A DNA stretch of 64,000 bases from Mesorhizobium ventifaucium. GTDB lineage: Bacteria > Pseudomonadota > Alphaproteobacteria > Rhizobiales > Rhizobiaceae. The stretch spans positions 227,282 through 291,281 of the forward strand of contig NZ_CAKXZS010000011.1 of assembly GCF_935822925.1 (NCBI RefSeq). The letters run 5' to 3'. Made by a program: the position numbers and the translations under genes. Every line of letters begins with the position of its first letter. The stretch's first letter is position 1. The notes below the pieces were generated by a model. That model had not been told where the DNA came from. It saw nothing but the letters and a program-made list of their open reading frames with translations, and did no database searches. Positions 25,908 through 34,813 of the stretch are shown here, piece by piece.

Positions 25908-28745
25908 ATGAAGATCGACGAAGCGCGCGAGGTGAGGACCACCTGCCCCTATTGCGGGGTGGGCTGCGGCGTGCTGGCGAAGGTCGCCGCGGATGGCCAA
26001 ACAGCCGTCCGCGGCGATCCTGACCATCCGGCGAATTTCGGCCGGCTGTGTTCCAAGGGCTCGGCGCTGGCCGAGACAATCGACCTCGACGGACGGCTGC
26101 TCTATCCGGAGATCCACGGTCGCCGCACCGACTGGGACGAAGCGCTCGACCTTGTCGCCTCGACCTTCTCGCGGACCATCGCCGAGCACGGTCGCGACGC
26201 GGTCGCCTTCTACGTCTCCGGTCAGTTGCTGACCGAGGACTATTATGTCGCCAACAAGCTGATGAAAGGCTTCATCGGCTCGGCCAATATCGACACCAAT
26301 TCGCGCCTGTGCATGGCCTCGTCGGTTGCCGGCCACCGCCGCGCCTTCGGCTCTGACACGGTGCCGGGCAGCTACGAGGATCTGGAACTCGCCGATTTGA
26401 TCGTGCTGGTCGGCTCCAATCTCGCCTGGTGCCATCCCGTGCTCTACCAGCGCATTGCCGCTGCCCGGGAAAAACGGCCCGACATGAAGGTGGTGTTGGT
26501 CGACCCGCGCCGCACGATGACCGCCGATATTGCCGACATGCATCTGGCGATCGCGCCGGATGGCGACGTCGCGCTGTTCACAGGGCTGCTCGCTTATCTC
26601 GGCCAGCACAACGCGCTGGACCGCACCTATATCACGGCGCACACGAGCGGCTTTGGGCAAGCCCTTTTTGCCGCCTCGGCGCTCGACCTTGCCGGTGTCG
26701 CCGCTGCCACGGGCCTCGGCGAGGACGAACTTGTCCGCTTTTACAGCCTGTTTGCCGCGACGGCGAAGACGGTGACCGTCTACAGCCAGGGGGTAAACCA
26801 GTCGTCCTCGGGCACCGACAAGGTCAACGCCATCATCAATTGTCATCTCGCCACCGGCCGCATCGGCAAACCCGGCGCCGGGCCGTTTTCGGTGACCGGT
26901 CAGCCCAACGCCATGGGTGGCCGCGAGGTCGGTGGCTTGGCCAACATGCTGGCCGCCCATATGGAGATCGAAAACCCTGAACATCGCGACCGCGTGCAGC
27001 GTTTCTGGAGTGCGCCGACCGTCGCCGAAAATCCCGGCCTGAAGGCGGTCGAGATGTTTCAGGCGGTAGCCGACGGGCGCATCAAGGCGCTATGGATCAT
27101 GGCGACCAACCCGGTCGACTCGATGCCGGATGCCGATGCCGTCGAGGCGGCGATCAAGGCCTGCCCGTTTGTCGTGGTTTCGGACGTATTGGCCAAGACC
27201 GACACGGTCCGCCACGCCCACGTCCGGCTGCCCGCCGCCGCATGGGGCGAGAAGGACGGCTCGGTCACCAATTCGGAGCGCCGCATCTCGCGTCAGCGCG
27301 CCTTTTTGCCAGTGCCCGGCGAGGCAAGGGCCGACTGGTGGATCGTCGACGAAGTCGCCAAGCGGATGGGTTTTGCCGAAGCGTTTTCGCATCCGTCTCC
27401 CGCGGAGATCTTTGCCGAGCATGCAGCGCTGTCGGCATTCGAGAATGACGGCGCCCGCGATTTCGACATCGGTGCGTATGCCGGGGTCGATGCAGAAGAC
27501 TACGACGCGCTGGTGCCTTTCCAGTGGCCAGCGCCGAGCCCGGGCACCCCCCTCTGGCCTGCCGGCCATCTCCCCCTCAAGGGGGGAGATCGGATGTCAC
27601 CGCCGATTTCGCCAATCGCCGACGTCGCCGAAAAGGCGCTCCAGGGGAAGCTGCCAATCTCCCCCCTTGAGGGGGAGATGGCCGGCAGGCCAGAGGGGGG
27701 TGCCTGGCGCCGACCGGAGGTTAAAAGCAGCCGTTTCTTCGCCAGCGGCGGCTTCTACACGCCCGACCGCAAGGCGCGCTTCATCGCCATCCGCCCAACC
27801 ATTGAAACCCGCACCAGCCCGGATCATCCGCTGGTGCTCAACACCGGGCGCGTTCGCGACCACTGGCACACCATGACACGAACCGGCAAGAGCCCGCGGC
27901 TGTCGCAGCACCTGGCCGAGCCGTTCGCCGAAATCCATCCGCTGGACGCGCAGCACTTTGGCATTGGCGATGCCGACATCGTGAGCGTCTCGACCGCGGA
28001 TGGCGAGGTGCTGGTTCGCGCGCTGGTGACAGCGCGGCAGCGGCCAGGCTCGGTCTTCGTGCCGATGCATTGGACAGACCAGTTTTCCGCGCGGGCTCGT
28101 GTCGATGCGCTGGTGGCGCCTATCACCGACGCTGTGTCAGGGCAGCCGGCCTCGAAGCATGTTGCCGCCCGCGTGGAACGCTTCGCTGCCGTCGCTTTCG
28201 GCTTCGCGATGCTTGCCGAACGGCCAGCCTCGATCGACGCAGACTATTGGAGCCTCGCCCGCTGCACCGCCGGCTGGCGCCTCGAGCTTGCGTTGAAGGC
28301 TGGTCGGGACTGGCCGGGTTTCGCGGCTTCGCTTTTCGGGGCGGACGCGCTAGGCGAGACGCTCGCCTATCATGACGTTGCCGGCGGGCACTATCGCTTC
28401 GCCCGCTTTGCCGGCAGCCGGCTGACTGGCGCGCTCTATCTGGCGCCCAGGCCGGTCGCGGTGTCGCGCAGCTGGGCGGTGGAGCAGTTGAGCGCTGACC
28501 ATGCCGATCGGCGCGGGCGGCTGGCGATCGTGGCGGGGCGGCCGGGTGGCAACAGCGTCGATCGTGGTGCCGTTGTCTGCTCCTGTTTCGGGGTCGGCGC
28601 CAATCAGATCGCCGAAGCGGTGCGCGGAGGTTGCGTAAGCGTCGAAGCGATCGGCGCCACCTTGCATGCCGGCACCAATTGCGGCTCCTGCCGCGCCGAG
28701 ATCAGGACCATCATCGAGGCGCGACGCCTTCACGCGGCGGAGTGA
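25908..28745 (+). CDS. nasA: Assimilatory nitrate reductase, catalytic subunit (with in-frame repeat insert)
   Basis: A 945-residue molybdenum bis-MGD nitrate reductase that makes nitrite for NirBD. The N terminus binds [4Fe-4S] through C13, C16, C20 and C48 (CPYCGVGCG ... LCSKGSA). The molybdopterin domains follow, with the cofactor-binding end at HPLVLNTGRVRDHWHTMTRT. A C-terminal BFD-type domain carries CSCFGVGANQIAEAV and CGSC. Residues about 544-602 (GTPLWPAGHLPLKGG ... SPLEGEMAGRPEGG) are encoded by a palindromic repeat inserted in frame between the catalytic part and the dinucleotide-binding part, which explains the unusual length. ATG 25908 is two bases after nirD. Confidence 0.94.
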   Translation: MKIDEAREVRTTCPYCGVGCGVLAKVAADGQTAVRGDPDHPANFGRLCSKGSALAETIDLDGRLLYPEIHGRRTDWDEALDLVASTFSRTIAEHGRDAVAFYVSGQLLTEDYYVANKLMKGFIGSANIDTNSRLCMASSVAGHRRAFGSDTVPGSYEDLELADLIVLVGSNLAWCHPVLYQRIAAAREKRPDMKVVLVDPRRTMTADIADMHLAIAPDGDVALFTGLLAYLGQHNALDRTYITAHTSGFGQALFAASALDLAGVAAATGLGEDELVRFYSLFAATAKTVTVYSQGVNQSSSGTDKVNAIINCHLATGRIGKPGAGPFSVTGQPNAMGGREVGGLANMLAAHMEIENPEHRDRVQRFWSAPTVAENPGLKAVEMFQAVADGRIKALWIMATNPVDSMPDADAVEAAIKACPFVVVSDVLAKTDTVRHAHVRLPAAAWGEKDGSVTNSERRISRQRAFLPVPGEARADWWIVDEVAKRMGFAEAFSHPSPAEIFAEHAALSAFENDGARDFDIGAYAGVDAEDYDALVPFQWPAPSPGTPLWPAGHLPLKGGDRMSPPISPIADVAEKALQGKLPISPLEGEMAGRPEGGAWRRPEVKSSRFFASGGFYTPDRKARFIAIRPTIETRTSPDHPLVLNTGRVRDHWHTMTRTGKSPRLSQHLAEPFAEIHPLDAQHFGIGDADIVSVSTADGEVLVRALVTARQRPGSVFVPMHWTDQFSARARVDALVAPITDAVSGQPASKHVAARVERFAAVAFGFAMLAERPASIDADYWSLARCTAGWRLELALKAGRDWPGFAASLFGADALGETLAYHDVAGGHYRFARFAGSRLTGALYLAPRPVAVSRSWAVEQLSADHADRRGRLAIVAGRPGGNSVDRGAVVCSCFGVGANQIAEAVRGGCVSVEAIGATLHAGTNCGSCRAEIRTIIEARRLHAAE
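27540..27713. repeat. Long palindromic repeat (copy B) inside nasA
   Basis: The outer arms are GCACCCCCCTCTGGCCTGCC and its complement ending at 27713. The inner arms are CATCTCCCCCTCAAGGGGGG (27567-27586) and CTCCCCCTTGAGGGGGAGAT near 27660-27680. It shares the CCTGC / TCTCCCCC / GGGGGAGAT / CAGAGGGGGG skeleton with copy A at 6480-6660. The ~174-base unit keeps the nasA frame open and adds about 58 residues. Confidence 0.88.
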
Positions 28746-28751
28746 GGGCGT

Positions 28752-28854
28752 CTAAAGCGCGTCGCGTTTGACCGCCTCATGCGACGCGCTTTAGGTTGTT
28801 GTTTTATGCATGTCGTTATCGCAAAACCGCCGCACACATTTGCGCGACATGCAT
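28752..28854. repeat. Double-hairpin dispersed repeat after nasA
   Basis: Two perfect inverted repeats in tandem: CTAAAGCGCGTCGC (28752-28765) with its complement at 28781-28794, and ATGCATGTCG (28806-28815) with CGACATGCAT (28845-28854), the latter with inner pairing CGCAAA/TTTGCG. I recognise this arrangement as a common rhizobial intergenic element. The first hairpin, followed by GTTGTTGTTTT, may also end nas operon transcription. Confidence 0.8.
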
Positions 28855-28948
28855 TAAAACTCTGTCACGCCGGGCCTCGGCGCTTACCAGCAATTTACAA
28901 ACCGTGGGCTACCAACGTCTTATTCGATTCGTTCCGAGCAGGACCCTT

Positions 28949-29434
28949 ATGAGCAAAGCCCTCACTTCATTCGCATTGGTGGCCATATTGACGGCTTTGC
29001 TGATGGCTCTCAGCCTGGCGGTGGCCAGGCATGGCTATCCCTTTGGTGCGATCGGCGCAGAACGCTTGGACGGCGTCGCCGATGCCGGGACGTTTATCCC
29101 GCTCGCGGCCGTGTACTTCTTCAGCGCGCTGCTGATGATGATCCTCCCGATCAGGGTCGCCGGCATCGTCCTGACACATGCTGCGGATGCGATCTTCTGG
29201 ACAGTCATCGTGTTGTTCGCGGCCATCATTGGCGGCCTCGCCGCCAGATGGGCTTTTGACCGAAGCAATATCTTGCCGACACTGCTGAATTGGCGGTTCC
29301 TGTTTGTCGTAGCCGTCGTCGGCTGCCATCTCTTCATGAACGAGCTGCGCCGCAATATCCTGCTGAGAAGCCTGTTCTTTGTCGTCTTCGCTGCAGCGAC
29401 GCTCGCCTGCCTGTTTTGGTCGTTCACCATCTGA
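28949..29434 (+). CDS. Integral membrane protein, hypothetical
   Basis: A 161-residue protein with about five hydrophobic segments (for example LTSFALVAILTALLMALSLA; IFWTVIVLFAAIIGGLAA; LFFVVFAAATLACLFWSF) and few charged residues between them. The family is not recognised. AGGA precedes ATG 28949; the longer upstream frame runs into the repeat element and was not used. Confidence 0.7.
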   Translation: MSKALTSFALVAILTALLMALSLAVARHGYPFGAIGAERLDGVADAGTFIPLAAVYFFSALLMMILPIRVAGIVLTHAADAIFWTVIVLFAAIIGGLAARWAFDRSNILPTLLNWRFLFVVAVVGCHLFMNELRRNILLRSLFFVVFAAATLACLFWSFTI

Positions 29435-29463
29435 GTATCCCGCGCAGGCGCTGGATTGACGGC

Positions 29464-30495
29464 TTAGTTCTTGTCGACCGGCTTCGAGCGCATGCGCGAA
29501 ACGGTCTCGCGTTCGGCCCGCTTCGAACGCATCGGCGGCAGGCCGCGGTCGATCAGGTCCATGTCTTCCAGCACCATGTCGCCCATGCGCTTGAAAGCGA
29601 TGTCGAGCGCGCCGGCCCGGTGGGCGGAGCGCAGGAAGCCGGGCAGCGTGCGGACAGGATGGTCCTGCGCCAGCGGCTCTTGCGGAAACACATCGCTGGC
29701 GGCGACGATGTGGCCGCTGCGAACTGCATCCATCAGCGCCGGAAAATCGACCACGCCGGCACGGCTGAGCAGGATGAAGGCGGCTCCTTTGCGCATCCTG
29801 GCAAAGGCCTCAGGGCCGAGAAAACCCTGGTTTTCGCTGGTCACCGAAGCGACGACGAAGACGAAATCGCTACTCGACAAAACCGTGTCGAGGGAAGCCG
29901 GCTCGACGCCGTTCTCGATCAGGATCGAGGGCGGCAGCCACGGATCGAAGACCTTGGTCCGCGTGCGAAAGCCCGACAGCAGCCGGTTGAGCGCACGGCC
30001 GAGATCGCCGAAGCCGATGATACCGACATCCGCGCCGAAGAGAAGCCGCGCCGTCCGGTTGCCGTCGCCGCCCCACAGCTCCTTGCCCTGCCGGAAGGCG
30101 AGATCGGCGTCGACGATGTCGCGGGCGAGGTTGAGCGCCATGGCAAGGCCGAGCTCGGCCACCGGCTCGGCGAAGACCAGGCCGGTGGTGACGACATGGA
30201 TGCCGCGCGAAAACAGTGTCTCATACGGCATGTTGTTGATGAGGTTGCTCTCGACATTGAAGACGCAGCGCAGCGCCGTCATCCTTTCCAGCGTCTCCGG
30301 CGCGATCGGCGGCTGGCCGACAATGTAGCGCGCCTCGGCAAGCACATCGTGTGGCAGGCCCACGACGCCTTCTGGCGACGTTTCGACGATACGGTATCTG
30401 GCGCGGAATCTCGCCAGTGCCTCGGGCGTGAAAATCAGGTCGAGCGTGCGTGGCTCGGGCGCGCTGATCACCAGCGGCAAGACGCTGTCGGACAT
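29464..30495 (-). CDS. D-isomer-specific 2-hydroxyacid dehydrogenase family protein
   Basis: A 343-residue NAD-dependent 2-hydroxyacid dehydrogenase. The Rossmann motif is IIGFGDLGRALNRLL, the substrate Arg lies in LLSRAGVVDFPALMDAV, and DVFPQEPL is the usual segment before the catalytic His (HRAGA here). The C-terminal ~20 residues (RSKRAERETVSRMRSK) are basic and extra. AGGAGG precedes ATG 30495. Substrate not evident. Confidence 0.87.
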   Translation of the reverse strand: MSDSVLPLVISAPEPRTLDLIFTPEALARFRARYRIVETSPEGVVGLPHDVLAEARYIVGQPPIAPETLERMTALRCVFNVESNLINNMPYETLFSRGIHVVTTGLVFAEPVAELGLAMALNLARDIVDADLAFRQGKELWGGDGNRTARLLFGADVGIIGFGDLGRALNRLLSGFRTRTKVFDPWLPPSILIENGVEPASLDTVLSSSDFVFVVASVTSENQGFLGPEAFARMRKGAAFILLSRAGVVDFPALMDAVRSGHIVAASDVFPQEPLAQDHPVRTLPGFLRSAHRAGALDIAFKRMGDMVLEDMDLIDRGLPPMRSKRAERETVSRMRSKPVDKN

Positions 30496-30756
30496 GACGG
30501 TTCCTCCTGGCGCGATCCGCGTCGCACCACATTAGAATCATGGTTTACCACCTCGACACCCAAGCAGGCTTGCGGGGCTTCGCTTGCTGGGTTTTTGTTT
30601 GTCGCAGATTTTTATCGGAAAACCATCGAACACTTTTCCGAAACCTGCTTAGCACATGCCTGTCGAGGAGCAGAACATTGCCGCTGGCGGCCTTGCGGTG
30701 TGGCCGCCGGTGGTCCAGATAGACGGCAATCGAAGGACGACAAGGAAGACAGCGAT

Positions 30757-32196
30757 ATGATCCCGTTTCGAAAGAACCTCATTGATGGCGAGTGGGTGGG
30801 CGATGCCGGCTCCCGCAACATCAATCCTTCCAATCTCGACGACGTGGTCGGCGAATATGCGTCGGGGGACGCCGAGCAGGCGCGGCAGGCCATCGCGGCG
30901 GCGAAAGCGGCATTTCCGGCGTGGTCCCGATCGGGCTTGCTGGCACGCCATGCGGTGCTGAGGAAGGCGTCGGACGAGATCACTGCGCGGAAAGATGAAA
31001 TCGGCCGGGCGTTGGCGCGCGAGGAAGGCAAGACGCTGGTCGAGGGTATTGGCGAAACCGTGCGGGCCGCCCAGATCTTCGATTTCTTTGCTGGTGAGAC
31101 GCTGCGCCTGTCAGGCGAGCTGGTTCCAAGCGTGCGGCCCGGCGTCGGTGTCGAGATCACGCGGGAGGCGGTCGGCGTCGTCGGCATCATCACGCCGTGG
31201 AATTTCCCGATCGCCATCCCGGCGTGGAAGATCGCTCCTGCCCTGGCCTATGGCAACACCATCGTCTTCAAGCCGGCCGAGCTGGTTCCGGAGAGCGCCT
31301 GGACCATTGTCGACATATTGCACCGCGCCGGCCTGCCTAAGGGTGTGCTCAATCTCGTCATGGGCAAGGGTTCGGTGGTCGGCCAGGCCATGCTCGACAG
31401 CCCTGACCTGAATGCCATCACCTTCACCGGCTCGGTCGGCACCGGCAAGCGCGTGGCTGCGGCCAGCGTCGAGCACATGCGCAAGTACCAGCTCGAAATG
31501 GGCGGCAAGAACCCGCTTGTCGTGCTCGACGATGCAGATCTTGCCGTCGCCGTCGACTGCGCGACCAATGGCGCATACTTCTCTACCGGCCAGCGCTGCA
31601 CGGCGTCGTCCCGCCTTGTCGTGACGGACGGCATCCATGACCGCTTCGTCGATGCGATGAAGGATCGCCTCGCCAAGCTGGTCGTCGGCGACGCTCTTGA
31701 TGCCAAAACCCAGATCGGACCCGTCGTCGACCAGAGCCAGTTGAAACAGGACGAAGACTATATCGCCATTGGCCGCCAGGAAGGCGCCGATCTCGCCTTC
31801 GGCGGCGAGCGGCTCGATCGCGAAACCCGCGGCTTCTACCTGCAACCAGCGCTGTTCACGCAAGCCACCAACGCCATGCGCATTTCACGCGAGGAGATTT
31901 TCGGACCAGTCGCCAACGTCATCCGCGTCAAGGACTATGACGAGGCCCTGGCAGTAGCCAACGACACGCCGTTCGGGCTGACGTCGGGCATCTGCACCTC
32001 GAGCCTCAAGCACTCCACGCATTTCAAGCGCAACTCGGAAGCCGGCATGGTGATGGTCAATCTGCCGACGGCGGGCGTCGACTTCCACGTGCCTTTCGGC
32101 GGACGCAAGGGATCGAGCTACGGCCCGCGCGAGCAGGGCCGCTACGCAGCGGAATTCTACACTACGGTAAAGACCGCCTACACGTTCGCCGGCTAA
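30757..32196 (+). CDS. Aldehyde dehydrogenase, 2-oxoglutarate semialdehyde dehydrogenase-like
   Basis: A 479-residue NAD(P)-dependent aldehyde dehydrogenase. The catalytic Glu is E247 in LEMGGKNPLVVLDDADL and the nucleophile is C281 in TGQRCTASS. The N terminus (FRKNLIDGEWVG ... INPSNLDDVVGEYA) and these motifs resemble enzymes that oxidise 2-oxoglutarate semialdehyde in sugar acid or hydroxyproline use. The long upstream open frame (from 29290) is antisense to the hydroxyacid dehydrogenase and was ignored; AAGGAAGACAGCGAT precedes ATG 30757. Confidence 0.85.
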   Translation: MIPFRKNLIDGEWVGDAGSRNINPSNLDDVVGEYASGDAEQARQAIAAAKAAFPAWSRSGLLARHAVLRKASDEITARKDEIGRALAREEGKTLVEGIGETVRAAQIFDFFAGETLRLSGELVPSVRPGVGVEITREAVGVVGIITPWNFPIAIPAWKIAPALAYGNTIVFKPAELVPESAWTIVDILHRAGLPKGVLNLVMGKGSVVGQAMLDSPDLNAITFTGSVGTGKRVAAASVEHMRKYQLEMGGKNPLVVLDDADLAVAVDCATNGAYFSTGQRCTASSRLVVTDGIHDRFVDAMKDRLAKLVVGDALDAKTQIGPVVDQSQLKQDEDYIAIGRQEGADLAFGGERLDRETRGFYLQPALFTQATNAMRISREEIFGPVANVIRVKDYDEALAVANDTPFGLTSGICTSSLKHSTHFKRNSEAGMVMVNLPTAGVDFHVPFGGRKGSSYGPREQGRYAAEFYTTVKTAYTFAG

Positions 32197-32227
32197 GTAA
32201 ATCAAGCAGACGAAATCGAAAGGCCCT

Positions 32228-32250
32228 CCCAGCAAGCGCGAGTTGCTGGG
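32228..32250. terminator. Hairpin between converging genes
   Basis: CCCAGCAA (32228-32235) pairs with TTGCTGGG (32243-32250) between the ends of the aldehyde dehydrogenase (plus) and glucoamylase-like (minus) genes. There is no strong T-run. Confidence 0.5.
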
Positions 32251-32299
32251 AAGGCGAACGTCTTCGTACCGAAACGACAGCGACCACTGGGCGTAGCCG

Positions 32300-33697
32300 T
32301 CATTCAGCGGGGTCCTTGCGAGGAGGGCTCGCCGGCTGCGACAGCCAGCCGCCGCTGAACCCGGCCTTGCACAGGCCGCGACGGATATGCGGGCTCGACC
32401 GCATCAGGTCCCAGATCAGGCGCGAGCGGTGGTTTTCGATCATCAGCACGACGATGCCTTGGTCCAGTCCATAATGCGCATCCGATATCCAGCCACTCGG
32501 CCCGAACTTCCGCCGGTTCGCCACCGTCGGGTTGAAGCCGCTCGGCATCCTGAAACCGTCGATCACCTCGGGGTGGCGTTCTCTGAGATGGCGCAGCGCC
32601 GGCAGGCAGATTTCCGGCGCGAAAGGCAGCGATGCAAGATACGACCACGGCGCGATCGTTCCGTCATCGGGGCCGAACGGTGCGCCGCGCGCCGCATAGC
32701 CGGCAAATTTGCGCGATCGCCGCTCGATCTGCGCGCGGAACTTGCCGGGTCCGTCACCCGCCGAAAGTCCCCAAAGTCCTTCGCCGTAGCCGTCATAGCC
32801 AGAGGGGTTGTGCCGCGCATAGTCCCGATGAAGGTAGGTCGCGCGGCGGCTGTTTTCGAAATAGTCCGAGTTCTTCTCCCGCATGAACGCATCCCGGATG
32901 CCGTCGAAGTCAATCCAGGCATGCGAGAACTGGTGCATGAACAGCGGGCCGCCATAGAGCACGTCGTAGCCGTAGATGTTTTCCCACTGATATGTCGCCG
33001 TCCAGCCGGCATAGCTGTCGTCCGAGGCTGGCTTGTCCGGGGCGGCCATTGCCAGGACGTAAAGGATCGTCGCTTCGTTGTAGCCTTCCCAGCCATAACG
33101 CAGAAAGCCGCTCTTCGGCTTCCAGCCCTGTCGCAAGGTCGGTCTGCTGCCTTGCATCCATCGCCAGTCGACGCGCCGGTACAGCATTTCCGCCAGCTCG
33201 CGAATTTCGGTTTCGTCGTCAGTGTCGCCTGTGAAATAGGCGCCAGCCGTGAGCACGCCGGCCATCAGCAGCGCCGTGTCAACTGCCGACAACTCGCATC
33301 GCCAGGCGCGCAGGCCGGTCCGCATGTCCAGGAAATGGTAATAGAAGCCTTTGTGGCCGGTGATGTCGTCGCCGTTGCCTTGCCGGCTGTTCCAGAAGAA
33401 GCGCAGTGCGGCAAGCGTCAGCTTAACGGCTGCGTCGCGCGTCATCCAGCCGCGCTCGACTCCGACCGGATAGCAAGACAGGGCAAAGCCGACGACCGCG
33501 ATGCTTGCCGGCCAATTTGGCCGCGACGTGTCGGCAACCAGTCCGTTCTGCGGATTCACGGTTTCCAGAAAATAGCCAAAGGCGGCGCGCTGGAAGCGGT
33601 CGAGCAGGTCTTCGTCGGACAGTGGAGGTTCGACCCTATGCAAGCGACGTGAACTCCAGTCTGGCGTCCCTGGTTGCAAATCGGTCCAGTGCTTCAA
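32300..33697 (-). CDS. Glucoamylase-like (PF10091-type) glycoside hydrolase family protein
   Basis: About 465 residues with the glucoamylase-like domain also found in cyclic beta-1,2-glucan synthases: AFGYFLETVNPQNGLVADTS near the start, then FYYHFLDMRTGLRAW, EGYNEATILYVLAMAAP, and GLSAGDGPGK towards the C terminus. No signal peptide is visible. TTG 33697 overlaps the stop of the upstream SDR gene (TTGA) and is the likely coupled start; GTG 33769 or ATG 33751 would lie inside that gene. It probably acts on a beta-glucan or oligosaccharide; the substrate is unknown. Confidence 0.8.
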   Translation of the reverse strand: MKHWTDLQPGTPDWSSRRLHRVEPPLSDEDLLDRFQRAAFGYFLETVNPQNGLVADTSRPNWPASIAVVGFALSCYPVGVERGWMTRDAAVKLTLAALRFFWNSRQGNGDDITGHKGFYYHFLDMRTGLRAWRCELSAVDTALLMAGVLTAGAYFTGDTDDETEIRELAEMLYRRVDWRWMQGSRPTLRQGWKPKSGFLRYGWEGYNEATILYVLAMAAPDKPASDDSYAGWTATYQWENIYGYDVLYGGPLFMHQFSHAWIDFDGIRDAFMREKNSDYFENSRRATYLHRDYARHNPSGYDGYGEGLWGLSAGDGPGKFRAQIERRSRKFAGYAARGAPFGPDDGTIAPWSYLASLPFAPEICLPALRHLRERHPEVIDGFRMPSGFNPTVANRRKFGPSGWISDAHYGLDQGIVVLMIENHRSRLIWDLMRSSPHIRRGLCKAGFSGGWLSQPASPPRKDPAE

Positions 33698-34446
33698 TAG
33701 GTGGCCCGGCCGCCGGAAATGTCGAAAACGGCGGCCGTCGTAAAGGAACATTCCTCGGATGCGATCCACGAGATCAGCGCCGCCACCTCCTCGACCTCGC
33801 CGAACCGCGCCATCGGTATCTTCGACAGCATGAAATCGATGTGCTGCTGGCTCATCTGCTGGAAGATCGCGGTGCGCACCGCCGCCGGCGTGACGCAGTT
33901 CACCGTCACCTTGGTCTTGGCCAGTTCCTTACCCAGCGACTTGGTCAGGCCGATCACCGCCGCCTTGGAGGTGCTGTAGGCAGAGGCATTCGGGTTTCCC
34001 TCCTTGCCGGCGATCGAAGCGATGTTGACGATCCTGCCGTAATTGCGCTCGAGCATGTGCGGAACCAGCGCCTTGTTGCAGAAGAAGACGCCATTGATGT
34101 TGATATCGATGACCCGGCGCCAATCCTCCACCGAATAGTCCCAGGTCGTCATGTTCGGTCCGGTGATGGCCGCACTGGTGACCAGGATATCGACCGCGCC
34201 AAGGGCTTGGATCGTCTGCCGGGCGGCTTGTTCAACAGCTACGGGATCGGCAACATCGACAGTCACGCCGTGCAGGTCGGCAATGACAGCCTTGGCCTGC
34301 TCGATCTGGGTGGAGTCGCGATCCCAGACACAAACGCGCCCGCCCTCTTCAACGATTCTTTGCGCGACGGCCAGGCCAATTCCCGACGCGCCGCCGGTGA
34401 TCACGGCCGACCGCCCGCCAAACCGTCCCGCAAAACTCATCGTCAT
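33694..34446 (-). CDS. SDR family oxidoreductase
   Basis: A 250-residue classical short-chain dehydrogenase: ITGGASGIGLAVAQ near residue 15, SAAITGP in the middle, catalytic YSTSKAA with Tyr/Lys, and the end GGRATY. GGGAGGA precedes ATG 34446, better than the upstream 34500. The next gene (glucoamylase-like) overlaps its stop. The product resembles FabG-type sugar or keto-acyl reductases; the substrate is not evident. Confidence 0.88.
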   Translation of the reverse strand: MTMSFAGRFGGRSAVITGGASGIGLAVAQRIVEEGGRVCVWDRDSTQIEQAKAVIADLHGVTVDVADPVAVEQAARQTIQALGAVDILVTSAAITGPNMTTWDYSVEDWRRVIDININGVFFCNKALVPHMLERNYGRIVNIASIAGKEGNPNASAYSTSKAAVIGLTKSLGKELAKTKVTVNCVTPAAVRTAIFQQMSQQHIDFMLSKIPMARFGEVEEVAALISWIASEECSFTTAAVFDISGGRATY

Positions 34447-34480
34447 GTGCTCGTCCTCCCAGTCGGCGGCGAATGTGAAG

Positions 34481-34666
34481 TCAACGGCGGACAAGTTCAA
34501 GCCAGAGTCTGGAGCCTCCGAGCAGGTTCATGGTGGGCTGGCCGTGGCTACACGTTCTTGGTCCGGTGCTGAAAGAACTGGTGCCGAGGCGCTCGGTGAT
34601 CTCGCGGGGATGGCCGGTGAGGATGAGCTGGACGAGTTTTCGCTCCCGCAGCGAGAGTACCGGCAC
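34481..34666 (-). pseudogene. LuxR-type HTH fragment, frameshifted
   Basis: LSLRERKLVQLILTGHPREI then TERLGTSS resembles the first helices of a LuxR/GerE DNA-binding domain. The expected continuation (FFQHRTKNV, cf. the recognition helix and KN-Y step) lies in another frame and soon meets stops. Nothing recognisable precedes it, so only a decayed C-terminal piece remains. Confidence 0.45.
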
Positions 34667-34786
34667 GAGCCGGCCGGAATGCTCGGTGCTGCCGCATGGC
34701 CCGTCGTGGCATTTTACCCCCTTCCGGGGCGCCCTATGGCTGTTTTCGCCTCATTTGGGTGACAGGCTGTCGGGGATGGCTTATAT

Positions 34787-34795
34787 TGCACTGCA
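34787..34795 (+). promoter_or_regulatory. TGC-N3-GCA palindrome before polymerase gene
   Basis: TTGCACTGCACAA surrounds the core TGC-ACT-GCA (34787-34795), 19 bases before the first possible start of the polymerase gene. The same core recurs in other exopolysaccharide intergenic regions. Confidence 0.5.
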
Positions 34796-34813
34796 CAATG
34801 GAAGCGTTGGCGC

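Noticed and set aside
29290..30756. Upstream extension of the aldehyde dehydrogenase frame
   Set aside because: The frame stays open antisense to the hydroxyacid dehydrogenase; the enzyme's normal N terminus starts at 30757 with a ribosome site.
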